Source: DASXIW01 sp036497785 (GTDB lineage: Bacteria; Pseudomonadota; Alphaproteobacteria; Acetobacterales; Acetobacteraceae). Taken from it: 25,020 bases of DNA. The stretch is taken from assembly GCA_036497785.1 (NCBI GenBank), contig DASXIW010000287.1, forward strand, positions 1 through 25,020, read 5' to 3'. Below the pieces are notes generated by a model that saw only the letters and a program-made list of their open reading frames with translations, was not told the DNA's origin and ran no database searches. Position 1 is the stretch's first letter. Each line of letters begins with the position of its first letter. Shown here piece by piece: positions 15,133 to 22,917 of the stretch. Position numbers and translations under genes: made by a program.

Positions 15133-16010
15133 GCAACATGACCAGCCCCGCCACGGGCTACAACTTCGCCTATCTGGACGAGCAGACCAAGCGGATGATC
15201 CGTCGCGCGCTGCTGAAGGCCGTGGCCATTCCTGGCCATCAGGTGCCGTTCGGCAGCCGTGAGATGCCGCTGCCCTATGGCTGGGGCACTGGCGGCATCC
15301 AGGTGACGGCCGCCGTGCTGGGCCAGCAGGATGTGCTGAAGGTGATCGACCAGGGTGCGGACGACACCACCAACGCCGTCTCCATCCGCCGCTTCTTCGG
15401 CCGCACCGCCGGCGTGCGCACCACGACCCATACCGGCGAGGCGACGGTGATCCAGACGCGCCATCGCATCCCTGAGCACGCGCTGCGCGAGGACCAGATC
15501 ATCGTCTATCAGGTGCCGCAGCCCGAGCCGCTCTCGAAGCTGGAATCGAGCCGCGCCGAGACGCGCAGCATGCACGGCCTTGCCGAATACGGGCTGATGC
15601 ATGTGAAACTGTACGAGGATATCACCCGTTACGGCCATGTCTCGATCAGTTACGATTACCCGGTGATGGTCAACCGGCGCTATCTGATGGCGCCCAGCCC
15701 CATCCCTGCCTTCGACAATCCGAAGATGCACATGATGCCGGCCTTGCAGCTATTCGGCGCCGGGCGTGAAAAGCGCATCTACGCTGTTCCGCCCTATACC
15801 GAAGTCAAAAGCCTCGATTTCGACGACCATCCGTTCCGCACCACCCGCGCGCCGCATTGCTGCGCCCTATGTGGCGCAGATGACTCCTACCTGGATGAGG
15901 TGGTGACGGACGACAAGGGCGGCCGGATGTTCATGTGTTCGGACACTGATTATTGCGAAACCCGCCGCGCCCAGGGCCATGTCGGTCCCGAAGCGATGGC
16001 GGCGGAGTGA
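15129..16010 (+). CDS. phnJ: C-P lyase catalytic subunit PhnJ (radical SAM-type)
   Basis: A 293-residue enzyme that splits the C-P bond of alpha-D-ribose 1-phosphonate 5-phosphate using an Fe-S cluster and S-adenosylmethionine. It releases the alkane and the 1,2-cyclic phosphate. The cysteines C245-x2-C248-x21-C270-x5-C276 have the same spacing as the cluster and catalytic cysteines of E. coli PhnJ, so the site appears intact. The N-terminal TGYNFAYLDEQTKRMIRRALLKAVAIPG and the central GMG-like PFGSREMPLPYGWGTGG are also typical (each over 20 residues in the protein, at about 8-60). phnK begins five bases after its stop. Confidence 0.97.
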   Translation: MSNMTSPATGYNFAYLDEQTKRMIRRALLKAVAIPGHQVPFGSREMPLPYGWGTGGIQVTAAVLGQQDVLKVIDQGADDTTNAVSIRRFFGRTAGVRTTTHTGEATVIQTRHRIPEHALREDQIIVYQVPQPEPLSKLESSRAETRSMHGLAEYGLMHVKLYEDITRYGHVSISYDYPVMVNRRYLMAPSPIPAFDNPKMHMMPALQLFGAGREKRIYAVPPYTEVKSLDFDDHPFRTTRAPHCCALCGADDSYLDEVVTDDKGGRMFMCSDTDYCETRRAQGHVGPEAMAAE

Positions 16011-16015
16011 CACCG

Positions 16016-16792
16016 ATGAGCGACGAGACACTGCTATCCGCGCGCGGGCTGACCCTGTCCTTCGGCGCCATTCCGGCCTTGGTGGATGTGGATGCCGATT
16101 TGTGGCCCGGCGAGGTGCTGGCCGTTGTCGGTGAATCCGGCTCGGGCAAGTCCACGCTGCTGAACGTGCTGTCCGGGCGCATGGCGCCGCAATCCGGCGT
16201 GGTGTGGTATCGCGATCCGGCGCGGCATCTGCACGACGTGCATGCCATGCCGCAGCCGGCCCTGCGCGCGCTGCACCGCTCCGACTGGGGGTTCGTGCAT
16301 CAGAACCCGCGCGAGAATCTGCGCATGGGCGTCTCTGCCGGCGGCAATGTCGGCGAGCGGCTGATGGCGCATGGCAGCCGGCATTACGGCCAGATCCGCG
16401 AACATGCGATCGACTGGCTGGAGCAGGTGGAAATCGACGCGCGCCGGGTGGACGACCTGCCGCGCACTTTCTCCGGCGGCATGCTGCAACGCTTGCAGAT
16501 CGCGCGCACGCTGGTGACGCATCCGCGCCTGGTGTTCATGGACGAGCCGACCGGCGGGCTGGACGTATCCGTGCAGGCGCGGCTGCTCGACCTGATCCGT
16601 GGCCTGGTGCGACGGCTGAACATCGCCGCCGTGCTGGTGACGCATGATCTGGCCGTGGCCCGGCTGCTCGCGCATCGCATCATGGTGATGCAGCGTGGCC
16701 GTGTGGTGGAAAGCGGCCTGACCGATCAGGTGCTGGACGATCCGCAGCATGAATACACTCAACTTCTGGTCAGCTCGGTGCTGCAGGCATGA
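16016..16792 (+). CDS. phnK: C-P lyase ABC-type ATPase PhnK
   Basis: A 258-residue ABC ATPase that binds the C-P lyase core complex rather than a membrane transporter. Walker A is GESGSGKST (39-47), the signature FSGGMLQRLQIARTL is near residue 155, and Walker B is LVFMDEPTGGLD near 172, followed by the H-loop VLVTHDLAVA. ATG 16016 (MSDETLL) is chosen because an earlier in-frame start would run into phnJ and read as atypical sequence. The last four bases overlap phnL (ATGA). Confidence 0.95.
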   Translation: MSDETLLSARGLTLSFGAIPALVDVDADLWPGEVLAVVGESGSGKSTLLNVLSGRMAPQSGVVWYRDPARHLHDVHAMPQPALRALHRSDWGFVHQNPRENLRMGVSAGGNVGERLMAHGSRHYGQIREHAIDWLEQVEIDARRVDDLPRTFSGGMLQRLQIARTLVTHPRLVFMDEPTGGLDVSVQARLLDLIRGLVRRLNIAAVLVTHDLAVARLLAHRIMVMQRGRVVESGLTDQVLDDPQHEYTQLLVSSVLQA

Positions 16793-17478
16793 ACGCGATG
16801 TTGCAAACCCAAGGTCTCGGCAAGCAATTCCTGCTGCATTTGCAGGGCGGGCTGCGCATCCCCGTGCTCGACCATGTCGATCTTCAGGTGCAGGCCGGCG
16901 AATGCGTGGCGCTGGTCGGGCCGTCCGGCGCCGGCAAATCCACACTGCTGCGTAGCCTCTATGGCAATTACCGCGCCGATACCGGCCATATCCGGGTGCG
17001 CCACGAGGGCGAATACGTGGATATCGCGCGGGCCGAGCCCCGGCTGGTGGTGCAGGTGCGCTCGCGCTCGCTGGGCTATGTCAGCCAGTTCCTGCGCGTG
17101 GTGCCGCGTGTCCCGGCGCTAGACATCGTGGCCGATGCGGCGCGGGACATGACGCAGGCCCAGGCCCGCGCGCGCGCGGCCGCGCTGCTGCTGCGGCTTA
17201 ACATCCCCAAGCGGCTGCACGGGCTGCCGCCCGCCACATTCTCCGGCGGCGAGCAGCAGCGCATCAACCTCGCGCGCGGTTTCATTGGCCGCCATCCGAT
17301 TCTGCTGCTGGACGAACCGACGGCATCGCTGGATAACGCCAATCGCGACATCGTGGTGGCCATGATCCGTGAGGCGAAGCAGGACGGGGTGGCCATTATC
17401 GGCATCTTCCACGATACCGAGGTGCGCGACGCCGTCGCCGACCATCTGTACCATGTGACAGCCATGCAGGATTCCTGA
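16789..17478 (+). CDS. phnL: C-P lyase ABC-type ATPase PhnL
   Basis: A 229-residue ABC ATPase homologue required with PhnG, H and I for making the ribosyl-phosphonate triphosphate. Walker A is GPSGAGKST (44-52), the signature FSGGEQQRINLARG is near residue 150, and Walker B is ILLLDEPTASLD followed by IGIFHDTEVRD with the switch His. It overlaps phnK by four bases and phnM by one (TGATG). PhnK and PhnL are both complete, and no permease gene accompanies them, consistent with enzymatic rather than transport roles. Confidence 0.95.
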   Translation: MNAMLQTQGLGKQFLLHLQGGLRIPVLDHVDLQVQAGECVALVGPSGAGKSTLLRSLYGNYRADTGHIRVRHEGEYVDIARAEPRLVVQVRSRSLGYVSQFLRVVPRVPALDIVADAARDMTQAQARARAAALLLRLNIPKRLHGLPPATFSGGEQQRINLARGFIGRHPILLLDEPTASLDNANRDIVVAMIREAKQDGVAIIGIFHDTEVRDAVADHLYHVTAMQDS

Positions 17479-18614
17479 TGACCGAGACCATTATCACCAA
17501 TGCCCGACTGGTGCTGCCGGATGAGGTGATTCTGGGCAGCCTCGCCATCGAGGACGGCAAGCTCGCACGCGTCGAGCCCGGGTTGTCTTCTGCGCCCGGC
17601 GCGATCGACCTGGACGGCGATTTCCTGATCCCCGGCGTGGTCGATGTCCATACCGACAATCTGGAACGTCAGGTGCAGCCGCGGCTGAACGCGCGCTGGC
17701 CGTCGCGCTCGGCGATGCTGGCGCATGACGCGCAATGCGCCGCGGCCGGTGTTACCACCGTGCTGGACGCGCTGTGCCTGGGCGAGCTGGGCATCGACAA
17801 GGGCCGGTTGCAGACCTTCCATGACGGCGTGGCCGATCTGGATGCGCTGGCCGATACCGGGTTGCTGAAAAGCGAGCATTTCCTGCATCTGCGCTGCGAA
17901 ATGCCGGCCGTGGACGTGATGGCGCTGGTCGATCCTGTCGCGGATCATCCGCGCGTTCGCATGGTCAGCCTGATGGATCACAGCCCCGGTGTGGGCCAAT
18001 ACGCCGATCTGGAAGCCTATCGTCGCACCCGCCGCCGGGAGGGCCATGGCGAGGAGGTGATCGAGGCGCGCATCGTCATGCTGACCGAGCAGCGCGCGAA
18101 ATGGCGCGCGCGGAATCGCGCGGCGCTGCTGGCGCGCGTGGCCGGGCTGAACGTGACGCTGGCGAGCCATGACGACCGCACCGAGGAAGAGATCGCCGAG
18201 AACCACGCCGACGGCATTCGCATTAGCGAATTCCCCGTCACCATGGCGGCGGCGCAAGCTGCCCACGCGGTGGGCATGACGGTGATCGCGGGCGGCCCGA
18301 ACATCGTGCGCGGCGGCAGCCATTCCGGCAATGTCAGCGCCGCCGAGCTGGTGCGCGCCGGCATGGTGGATGCCTTCGCGTCCGATTACGTGCCGGCGAG
18401 CCTGATTGAAGCGGCGTTCATCTGCGCCGGCGACACGGGCATCACTTTGCCGCAGGCCGTCGCTATGGTGAGCGATGCGCCGGCGCAAATGGCCCGGCTG
18501 CCGGATCGCGGCCGCATCGCGGCCGGGCTGCGCGCCGATCTGGTGCGCGTGCGGCTGCATGAGGGTCTGCCTGTGGTGCGGCAGGTATGGCGGAATGGTG
18601 AGCGCGTAGCCTGA
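17478..18614 (+). CDS. phnM: Alpha-D-ribose 1-methylphosphonate 5-triphosphate diphosphatase PhnM
   Basis: A 378-residue amidohydrolase-superfamily enzyme that removes pyrophosphate from the ribosyl-phosphonate 5-triphosphate before PhnJ acts. It keeps the canonical segments: PGVVDVHTDNLERQVQPR with the metal-binding His, LRCEMP, VSLMDHSPG, LASHDD, GGPNIVRGGSHSGN and ASDYVPASLIEAAF. The C-terminal RIAAGLRADLVRV returns to the beta domain. Length matches E. coli PhnM. Its ATG shares a base with the phnL stop; the DUF1045 gene follows after 14 bases. A diverged paralogue lies downstream of phnF. Confidence 0.96.
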   Translation: MTETIITNARLVLPDEVILGSLAIEDGKLARVEPGLSSAPGAIDLDGDFLIPGVVDVHTDNLERQVQPRLNARWPSRSAMLAHDAQCAAAGVTTVLDALCLGELGIDKGRLQTFHDGVADLDALADTGLLKSEHFLHLRCEMPAVDVMALVDPVADHPRVRMVSLMDHSPGVGQYADLEAYRRTRRREGHGEEVIEARIVMLTEQRAKWRARNRAALLARVAGLNVTLASHDDRTEEEIAENHADGIRISEFPVTMAAAQAAHAVGMTVIAGGPNIVRGGSHSGNVSAAELVRAGMVDAFASDYVPASLIEAAFICAGDTGITLPQAVAMVSDAPAQMARLPDRGRIAAGLRADLVRVRLHEGLPVVRQVWRNGERVA

Positions 18615-18628
18615 ACGGAAACTTCTGC

Positions 18629-19312
18629 ATGTCCCGCGATATTCGGGTGGCGCTGTACTACGCCCCCGCCAGTGACGATCCATTGTTCCGCCTCTCATCC
18701 GTTTGGCTGGGCCGCGACCCCGAAAGCAACGCGCCCTGCTCGCAGCCCGATATTCCCGGGATTGCGCAGGTGACGGCCGAACCCGCCGGATACGGGTTTC
18801 ATGCCACGCTGAAACCGCCCATGCGGTTGCGCCCCGGCGTGTCGTTGGACGATGTGCGCGAAGCCACGGCCAATATCGCCGCTGCCATTCCGGCCTTCGA
18901 CCTGCCACGCCTCGCCGTGACCGATCTGCGGGGGTTCCTGGCACTTTGCGAGACGAGCCCGAGCCCGGAGTTGCAGGCGATGTCTGATGTCTGCGTCGCG
19001 GGGCTGGATCATTTGCGCGAGCCGCCTGACGAGGCGGAGCTTGCCAAGCGCCGCCGCTACGGACTGCCGCCCGCGCAGGACGCCAATCTGCTGCGCTGGG
19101 GTTATCCGCATGTCTTCGCCACATGGTTCTTCCATATGACGCTGACGCGCCGGCTGAACCCGGAGGAAAAGGCAATCTTCGAGCCGGCGGCTGCGGATTA
19201 TTTCGCCGGTGCCGTCGTGCTGCCGCGCCGTGTGGCCGATATCTGCCTGTTCACCCAGCCCGCCCCCGGCGTGCCCTTCACCATCGCCGAGCGGATTCCG
19301 CTGCGCGGATAA
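18629..19312 (+). CDS. DUF1045 phosphonate-operon protein, 2H phosphoesterase-like
   Basis: A 227-residue protein of the DUF1045 / phosphonate-operon family, whose biochemical role I do not know to be settled. Two HxT motifs are visible: H58-A-T60 in GYGFHATLKPP and H169-M-T171 in TWFFHMTLTRR. They lie about 110 residues apart, as in 2H phosphoesterases, which open cyclic phosphates. The gene is the last of the phn operon, 14 bases after phnM. PhnJ yields 5-phosphoribosyl 1,2-cyclic phosphate, usually opened by PhnP, and no phnP is present here. The inference is that this protein supplies the cyclic phosphodiesterase step. Its final 35 bases overlap convergent phnN. Confidence 0.9.
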   Translation: MSRDIRVALYYAPASDDPLFRLSSVWLGRDPESNAPCSQPDIPGIAQVTAEPAGYGFHATLKPPMRLRPGVSLDDVREATANIAAAIPAFDLPRLAVTDLRGFLALCETSPSPELQAMSDVCVAGLDHLREPPDEAELAKRRRYGLPPAQDANLLRWGYPHVFATWFFHMTLTRRLNPEEKAIFEPAAADYFAGAVVLPRRVADICLFTQPAPGVPFTIAERIPLRG

Positions 19313-19829
19313 GCGCCTCCGTCACGCGCGCGGCGCCCTGCGCTACCGTGCCGTCATTCTGCACGGTCACCAGCTCGACACCTGTTGGCACCGCCGCGAC
19401 GCGTGCCAGGCGCTGGGCGATATCGGCGGCGTCCTCGCGCCCGCGCGCGACGAGCCGGTTGGCGAGAATACCGGCCGGCGCGGTGATCTCCAGCACGCGC
19501 ACGGGAAAATTGCCGGCCGCATCGGCGATCACGGCGCGCGAGACATTCGCAACCACGACACGGCCGGCCGCGAGGTCCTCCGCGATATCGGCGGGGATGC
19601 CGTAATCCAGCCCATGCGCGTGCCAGCTCAGCGCATAGGCGCCGGCGGCGCGGCGCTCGGCGAAGATTGCCGGTTCCACCGGGTTGTGATCCTCGCCGCC
19701 CGCTTCGCGCGGGCGCGTGATGTCGCGCTGCACGAAACGAAACCGGGCATCCTCGCCCAGTGCGGCACGGGCCGCGTCCATTAACGTATCCTTGCCAGCG
19801 CCTGACGGCCCAACAACAAGCAAAAACAT
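19278..19829 (-). CDS. phnN: Ribose 1,5-bisphosphate phosphokinase PhnN
   Basis: A 183-residue kinase that phosphorylates ribose 1,5-bisphosphate to PRPP, the last step of the C-P lyase route. The fold is guanylate-kinase-like. The P-loop GPSGAGKDT is at residues 7-15, RDITRP lies in the acceptor-binding region, then SWHAHGLDYGIP and the Arg-bearing ANRLVARGRED lid. ATG 19829 is preferred over TTG 19850: GAGGG is about eight bases upstream and it gives the family's usual length. It is on the opposite strand to phnGHIJKLM and overlaps the DUF1045 gene tail-to-tail by 35 bases. Confidence 0.93.
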   Translation of the reverse strand: MFLLVVGPSGAGKDTLMDAARAALGEDARFRFVQRDITRPREAGGEDHNPVEPAIFAERRAAGAYALSWHAHGLDYGIPADIAEDLAAGRVVVANVSRAVIADAAGNFPVRVLEITAPAGILANRLVARGREDAADIAQRLARVAAVPTGVELVTVQNDGTVAQGAARVTEALIRAAESARRW

Positions 19830-19867
19830 CCAGGCGCCCTCAATCGACAAGTCATGTAACTGCCGCT

Positions 19868-19888
19868 AGCTTGGCAAATAATCAAGCT
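19868..19888. promoter_or_regulatory. Inverted repeat before the gamma-glutamyltransferase gene
   Basis: AGCTTG-GCAAATAAT-CAAGCT is a perfect 6-bp-arm inverted repeat with an AT-rich 9-base spacer, between divergent phnN and the GGT-family gene. The spacer contains AATAAT, a possible -10, and the repeat ends next to the GGGGA ribosome-binding site. It could be an operator or an mRNA hairpin; position and symmetry are the only support. Confidence 0.3.
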
Positions 19889-19902
19889 GGGGATTGAAGC
19901 CG

Positions 19903-21681
19903 ATGTTCACAACACGTCCAGAGATCGCCGGCACCTTCGGGGTTGTCGCGACCACGCATTGGATCGCGAGCCAGGTGGGCATGGCGGTGCTGGAACGCGG
20001 CGGCAATGCGTTCGACGCGGCGGCGGCGGCGGGCTTCACCCTGCACATCGCCGAGCCGCATCTGAACGGGCCGGGCGGCGATGCGCCAATTATTGTGAAC
20101 GACGCCGCATCCGGCACGCAGCATGTGATCTGCGGCCAGGGCGTTTCGCCCGATGCGGCGACGCCGGAGCGATTCGCCTCGCTCGGCCTCGATCTGATCC
20201 CAGGCACCGGCCTGCTGCCGGCCATGGTGCCCGGCGCCTTCGATGCCTGGACGGTGATGCTGCGCGATTGGGGCACGTGGGAGTTGGCCGATGTGCTGGC
20301 CTTCGCCATCGGTTATGCACGCCACGGCATCCATATCGTGCCGCGCATCAGCACGGCGATTGAGAATATCCGCCCGATGTACGAGGCGGAATGGACCACC
20401 AGCCTTCCCGTCTTCATGCCCGGCGGCAAGGTGCCCGCGCCCGGCTCGCTGCTGGCCCGCCCTGCCCTTGCCGACACCTATGAGCGGGTGCTGCGCGAAG
20501 CGGTGGGCGCCACGCGGCAGGCGCGCATCGATGCCGCGCGCAACGCCTGGTATCGCGGCTTCGTGGCCGAGGCGATTGATGGGTTTTTCCGCAACCATGA
20601 AATCCTGGACGCATCGGGCCGCCGGCATCGCGGCCTGCTGACCGCCGACGACATGGCGCGCTGGGCGGCACCGATCGAAGATCCGGTCAGCCTCGATTAT
20701 CACGGCCATACCGTGCTCAAGCCCGGCCCGTGGAGCCAGGGGCCTGTGCTGCTGCAGCAGCTTGCCCTGCTGCGCGGCTTCGATATCGGCGCCATGGACC
20801 CGCTGGGGCCGGATTTCGTGCACACGGTGGTGGAATGCGCCAAGCTCGCCTTCGCTGATCGCGAGGCCTATTACGGCGACCCGGATTTCGTGCAGGTGCC
20901 GCTGAACCAGCTGCTGTCGGCCGCCTATAACGACGAGCGGCGCAAGCTGGTGACGCAGACGGCCAGCCTGGAGCTGCGGCCCGGCCATATTCCGGGCTTC
21001 GTCGCCGATGTGGATCATGACGCGCATAAGCGTGCGGCGATGCTGGGCGGCGCGCTGGGGGTGGACGAGCCGACCGTCGCGCGGCTGGGTGTATCCGGCG
21101 GGGATACCTGCCATGTGGACGTGATCGACCGCTGGGGCAACATGGTCAGCGCCACGCCTTCGGGCGGGTGGCTGCAATCCTCGCCCGTGGTGCCGGCGCT
21201 GGGCTTCTGCCTGGGCACGCGTGGCCAGATGTTCTGGACGAAAGCCGGCCACCCCAACAGCGTCGCCCCGCGCACGCGGCCGCGCACCACGCTGTCGCCC
21301 AGCATGGTGCTCCGCCATGGCAAACCCTGGATGAGCTTCGGCACCCCCGGCGGCGAGCAGCAGGACCAGTGGCAGCCCATCATGTTCCTGCGCATGGTCC
21401 ATCACGCCATGGGCATCCAGGAAGCGATCGACGCGCCGAGCTTCCATACCGAACATTGGCCGAGCAGCTTCTGGCCGCGTATCTCCCGGCCGGGCAAGAT
21501 GGTGCTGGAAGGCCGCTTCCCGCCAGAAGTGCTGGAGGCGCTGAAGGCGCGCGGACATTTAGCGGAGATTGGCGGCGAGTGGAGCGAGGGGCGGCTATCG
21601 GCGGCGCGGATCGAGCCTGATGGCCAGATGTTCGCCGGCGCGAACCCGCGCGGGATGCAGGGCTACGCCGTCGGGCGGTAG
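19903..21681 (+). CDS. Gamma-glutamyltransferase family protein (leaderless)
   Basis: A 592-residue Ntn-hydrolase of the gamma-glutamyltransferase family. These autoprocess at a conserved Thr and hydrolyse or transfer acyl groups from gamma-glutamyl-like substrates. The nucleophile segment is GGDTCHVDVIDRWGNMVSAT, with the likely processing Thr at about residue 402, so the large and small subunits would be about 400 and 190 residues. ERGGNAFDAAAAAG and GPGGDAPI near the N-terminus are typical. No signal peptide is present, so it is probably cytosolic, unlike periplasmic glutathione-degrading GGT. ATG 19903 has GGGGA nine bases upstream; TTG 19894 is the alternative. The substrate is unknown, and no link to phosphonate use is shown. 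Confidence 0.92.
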   Translation: MFTTRPEIAGTFGVVATTHWIASQVGMAVLERGGNAFDAAAAAGFTLHIAEPHLNGPGGDAPIIVNDAASGTQHVICGQGVSPDAATPERFASLGLDLIPGTGLLPAMVPGAFDAWTVMLRDWGTWELADVLAFAIGYARHGIHIVPRISTAIENIRPMYEAEWTTSLPVFMPGGKVPAPGSLLARPALADTYERVLREAVGATRQARIDAARNAWYRGFVAEAIDGFFRNHEILDASGRRHRGLLTADDMARWAAPIEDPVSLDYHGHTVLKPGPWSQGPVLLQQLALLRGFDIGAMDPLGPDFVHTVVECAKLAFADREAYYGDPDFVQVPLNQLLSAAYNDERRKLVTQTASLELRPGHIPGFVADVDHDAHKRAAMLGGALGVDEPTVARLGVSGGDTCHVDVIDRWGNMVSATPSGGWLQSSPVVPALGFCLGTRGQMFWTKAGHPNSVAPRTRPRTTLSPSMVLRHGKPWMSFGTPGGEQQDQWQPIMFLRMVHHAMGIQEAIDAPSFHTEHWPSSFWPRISRPGKMVLEGRFPPEVLEALKARGHLAEIGGEWSEGRLSAARIEPDGQMFAGANPRGMQGYAVGR

Positions 21682-21683
21682 GC

Positions 21684-22400
21684 CTAAAACCGCGTCGTCA
21701 GGTCGATCAGCCAGGCCGGCGAGGCGTTGACGAGAGCGGTCTCCAGCGCCCGGTCCAGACCGGTCAGGATCAGCGCGGAGACCAGCAGCGCGCCGCCGCC
21801 CAGGATATATTTGCCGAAGCGGCCCGCATGCCCCAGCCCGCCGCGCCAGCGCCGCAGCGCCTCGCGGGACAGGGAAGCGATCAGGACCAGCGGCACGGCG
21901 GCGCCCGCCGCGAAGGCCAGCATGACCGAAGCGACGGCGCCAAGGTCCTTTCCCTGAGCCGCTAGCAGGGATGCGGCGCCCAGGGTCGGCCCAACACAGG
22001 GGCTCCATACCGCACCCAGTATCACGCCGATGGCGAATTGGCCGCCCAGGCCGTCAGGTGTGATCCGGGACATCAGGCGCTGGCCGGCATTGCCGAAGCC
22101 GGACCCGGCGAGAGCCACGCGCTGTTGCAGCAGGCCGCTCAGCAACACGATGCCGACGATGCCGAGCAACACGGCCGAGAGCGCGCGAAACCAATCGGCG
22201 TCGAGGCCGATCGAGAATCCGACCGTCGCGATGAACAATCCGATTGCGACAAAAGACAGGATCAGCCCGGCCGCCAGCGCCGCTACGCCCAAGCGATGGG
22301 CGGCCGTCGCGCCGCCCAGAACCAGCGGCAGCAGCGGCAGCACGCAGGGCGACAGGATGGACAGCACGCCGGCGAGAAAGCCGAGCAGCACGTTGCCCAT
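21684..22400 (-). CDS. CcdA/DsbD-like membrane thiol-disulfide transporter
   Basis: A 238-residue inner-membrane protein of the CcdA (DsbD transmembrane domain) family, which carries reducing equivalents from cytosolic thioredoxin to periplasmic proteins. About six hydrophobic segments are visible. The two redox cysteines are in LSILSPCVLPLLPLV (TM1) and GAVWSPCVGPTLG (TM4). ATG 22400 (MGNVLLGFL) begins directly before TM1; the upstream frame to 22490 overlaps the thioredoxin gene and is Pro-rich, so it was rejected. It is 16 bases downstream of the thioredoxin gene, a common operonic pair for periplasmic reduction or cytochrome c maturation. Its stop is two bases from the convergent GGT gene stop. 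Confidence 0.92.
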   Translation of the reverse strand: MGNVLLGFLAGVLSILSPCVLPLLPLVLGGATAAHRLGVAALAAGLILSFVAIGLFIATVGFSIGLDADWFRALSAVLLGIVGIVLLSGLLQQRVALAGSGFGNAGQRLMSRITPDGLGGQFAIGVILGAVWSPCVGPTLGAASLLAAQGKDLGAVASVMLAFAAGAAVPLVLIASLSREALRRWRGGLGHAGRFGKYILGGGALLVSALILTGLDRALETALVNASPAWLIDLTTRF

Positions 22401-22416
22401 TGGCTGGCTCGCCCGG

Positions 22417-22809
22417 TCAGCTCTCGGCTTTTTCCAGCAGCGCCTTGATGGCGGCGGGATCGGTGATGGCGGTGGCGCGGCCACGCTCATCCTTGCCGTG
22501 GAAGACGATCAGCGTGCTTTGCATTTGCACGCCGAACTGGCGAACGATTGGCTTCTCGCTGTCGAAATCGACCCGCATGATGATCAGGTCCTTGAATTCG
22601 GGCAAAGCCGCAAGCTGATCGATGATCGGCCGCTGCTTGGCGCAGTTGGGGCACCAGCTGGCATTGACGTGCACCAGTATGGGCTTGCCCTCGGCCTGCG
22701 CCTGCGTGAAGCCGGCCTGGTCGTACGGAATGACGGTCGCGGCCTGGGCGGCGCCGACCGATAGCAGCGCCAGCATCACGGCGATGCAGAGCGATTTCAG
22801 TTGCCTCAT
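22417..22809 (-). CDS. Periplasmic thioredoxin-family protein
   Basis: A 130-residue secreted thiol-disulfide protein. A Sec signal peptide is clear (MRQLKSLCIAVMLALLSVG, cleavage probably after AAQA at about residue 23). The active site ASWCPNCAKQRP gives a CPNC motif, and the cis-Pro loop expected before the final strand is replaced by MQSTLIVF, where Pro is not seen. GGGGAT lies a few bases before the start. It is paired with the CcdA-like gene, its probable electron donor. The CPNC dipeptide and the missing cis-Pro suggest a specialised rather than a general thioredoxin. Confidence 0.9.
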   Translation of the reverse strand: MRQLKSLCIAVMLALLSVGAAQAATVIPYDQAGFTQAQAEGKPILVHVNASWCPNCAKQRPIIDQLAALPEFKDLIIMRVDFDSEKPIVRQFGVQMQSTLIVFHGKDERGRATAITDPAAIKALLEKAES

Positions 22810-22897
22810 GATGGATATCCCCAGGTTGCGATGGTCATGCCGACTATAAGCGAATTCGTTGCATAACGCGGCAGGTTACCCATTTGCGCGGCAAATT

Positions 22898-22916
22898 CGC
22901 CGGCCCATCTCCGGCG
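22898..22916 (-). terminator. Candidate terminator after the ThDP enzyme gene
   Basis: CGCCGG and CCGGCG form a perfect 6-bp GC stem with a 7-base loop, starting two bases after the stop of the leftward gene. Read leftward, it is followed by AATTTG, a short and weak T tract. Position is good; the T run is poor. Confidence 0.4.
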
Positions 22917-22917
22917 C

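Noticed and set aside
16016..17478. phnK and phnL as ATPases of a phosphonate transporter
   Set aside because: No permease or binding-protein gene is adjacent, and their order and overlaps are those of the C-P lyase operon.
17076..19175. 699-residue leftward open frame across phnL, phnM and the DUF1045 gene
   Set aside because: Antisense to three genes with intact motifs; Arg/His-rich composition indicates a shadow frame.
19882..21558. 558-residue leftward open frame
   Set aside because: Antisense to the GGT-family gene, which has a clear catalytic motif and ribosome-binding site.
22401..22490. N-terminal extension of the CcdA-like frame
   Set aside because: It overlaps the thioredoxin gene, is Pro-rich, and would place 30 odd residues before TM1.
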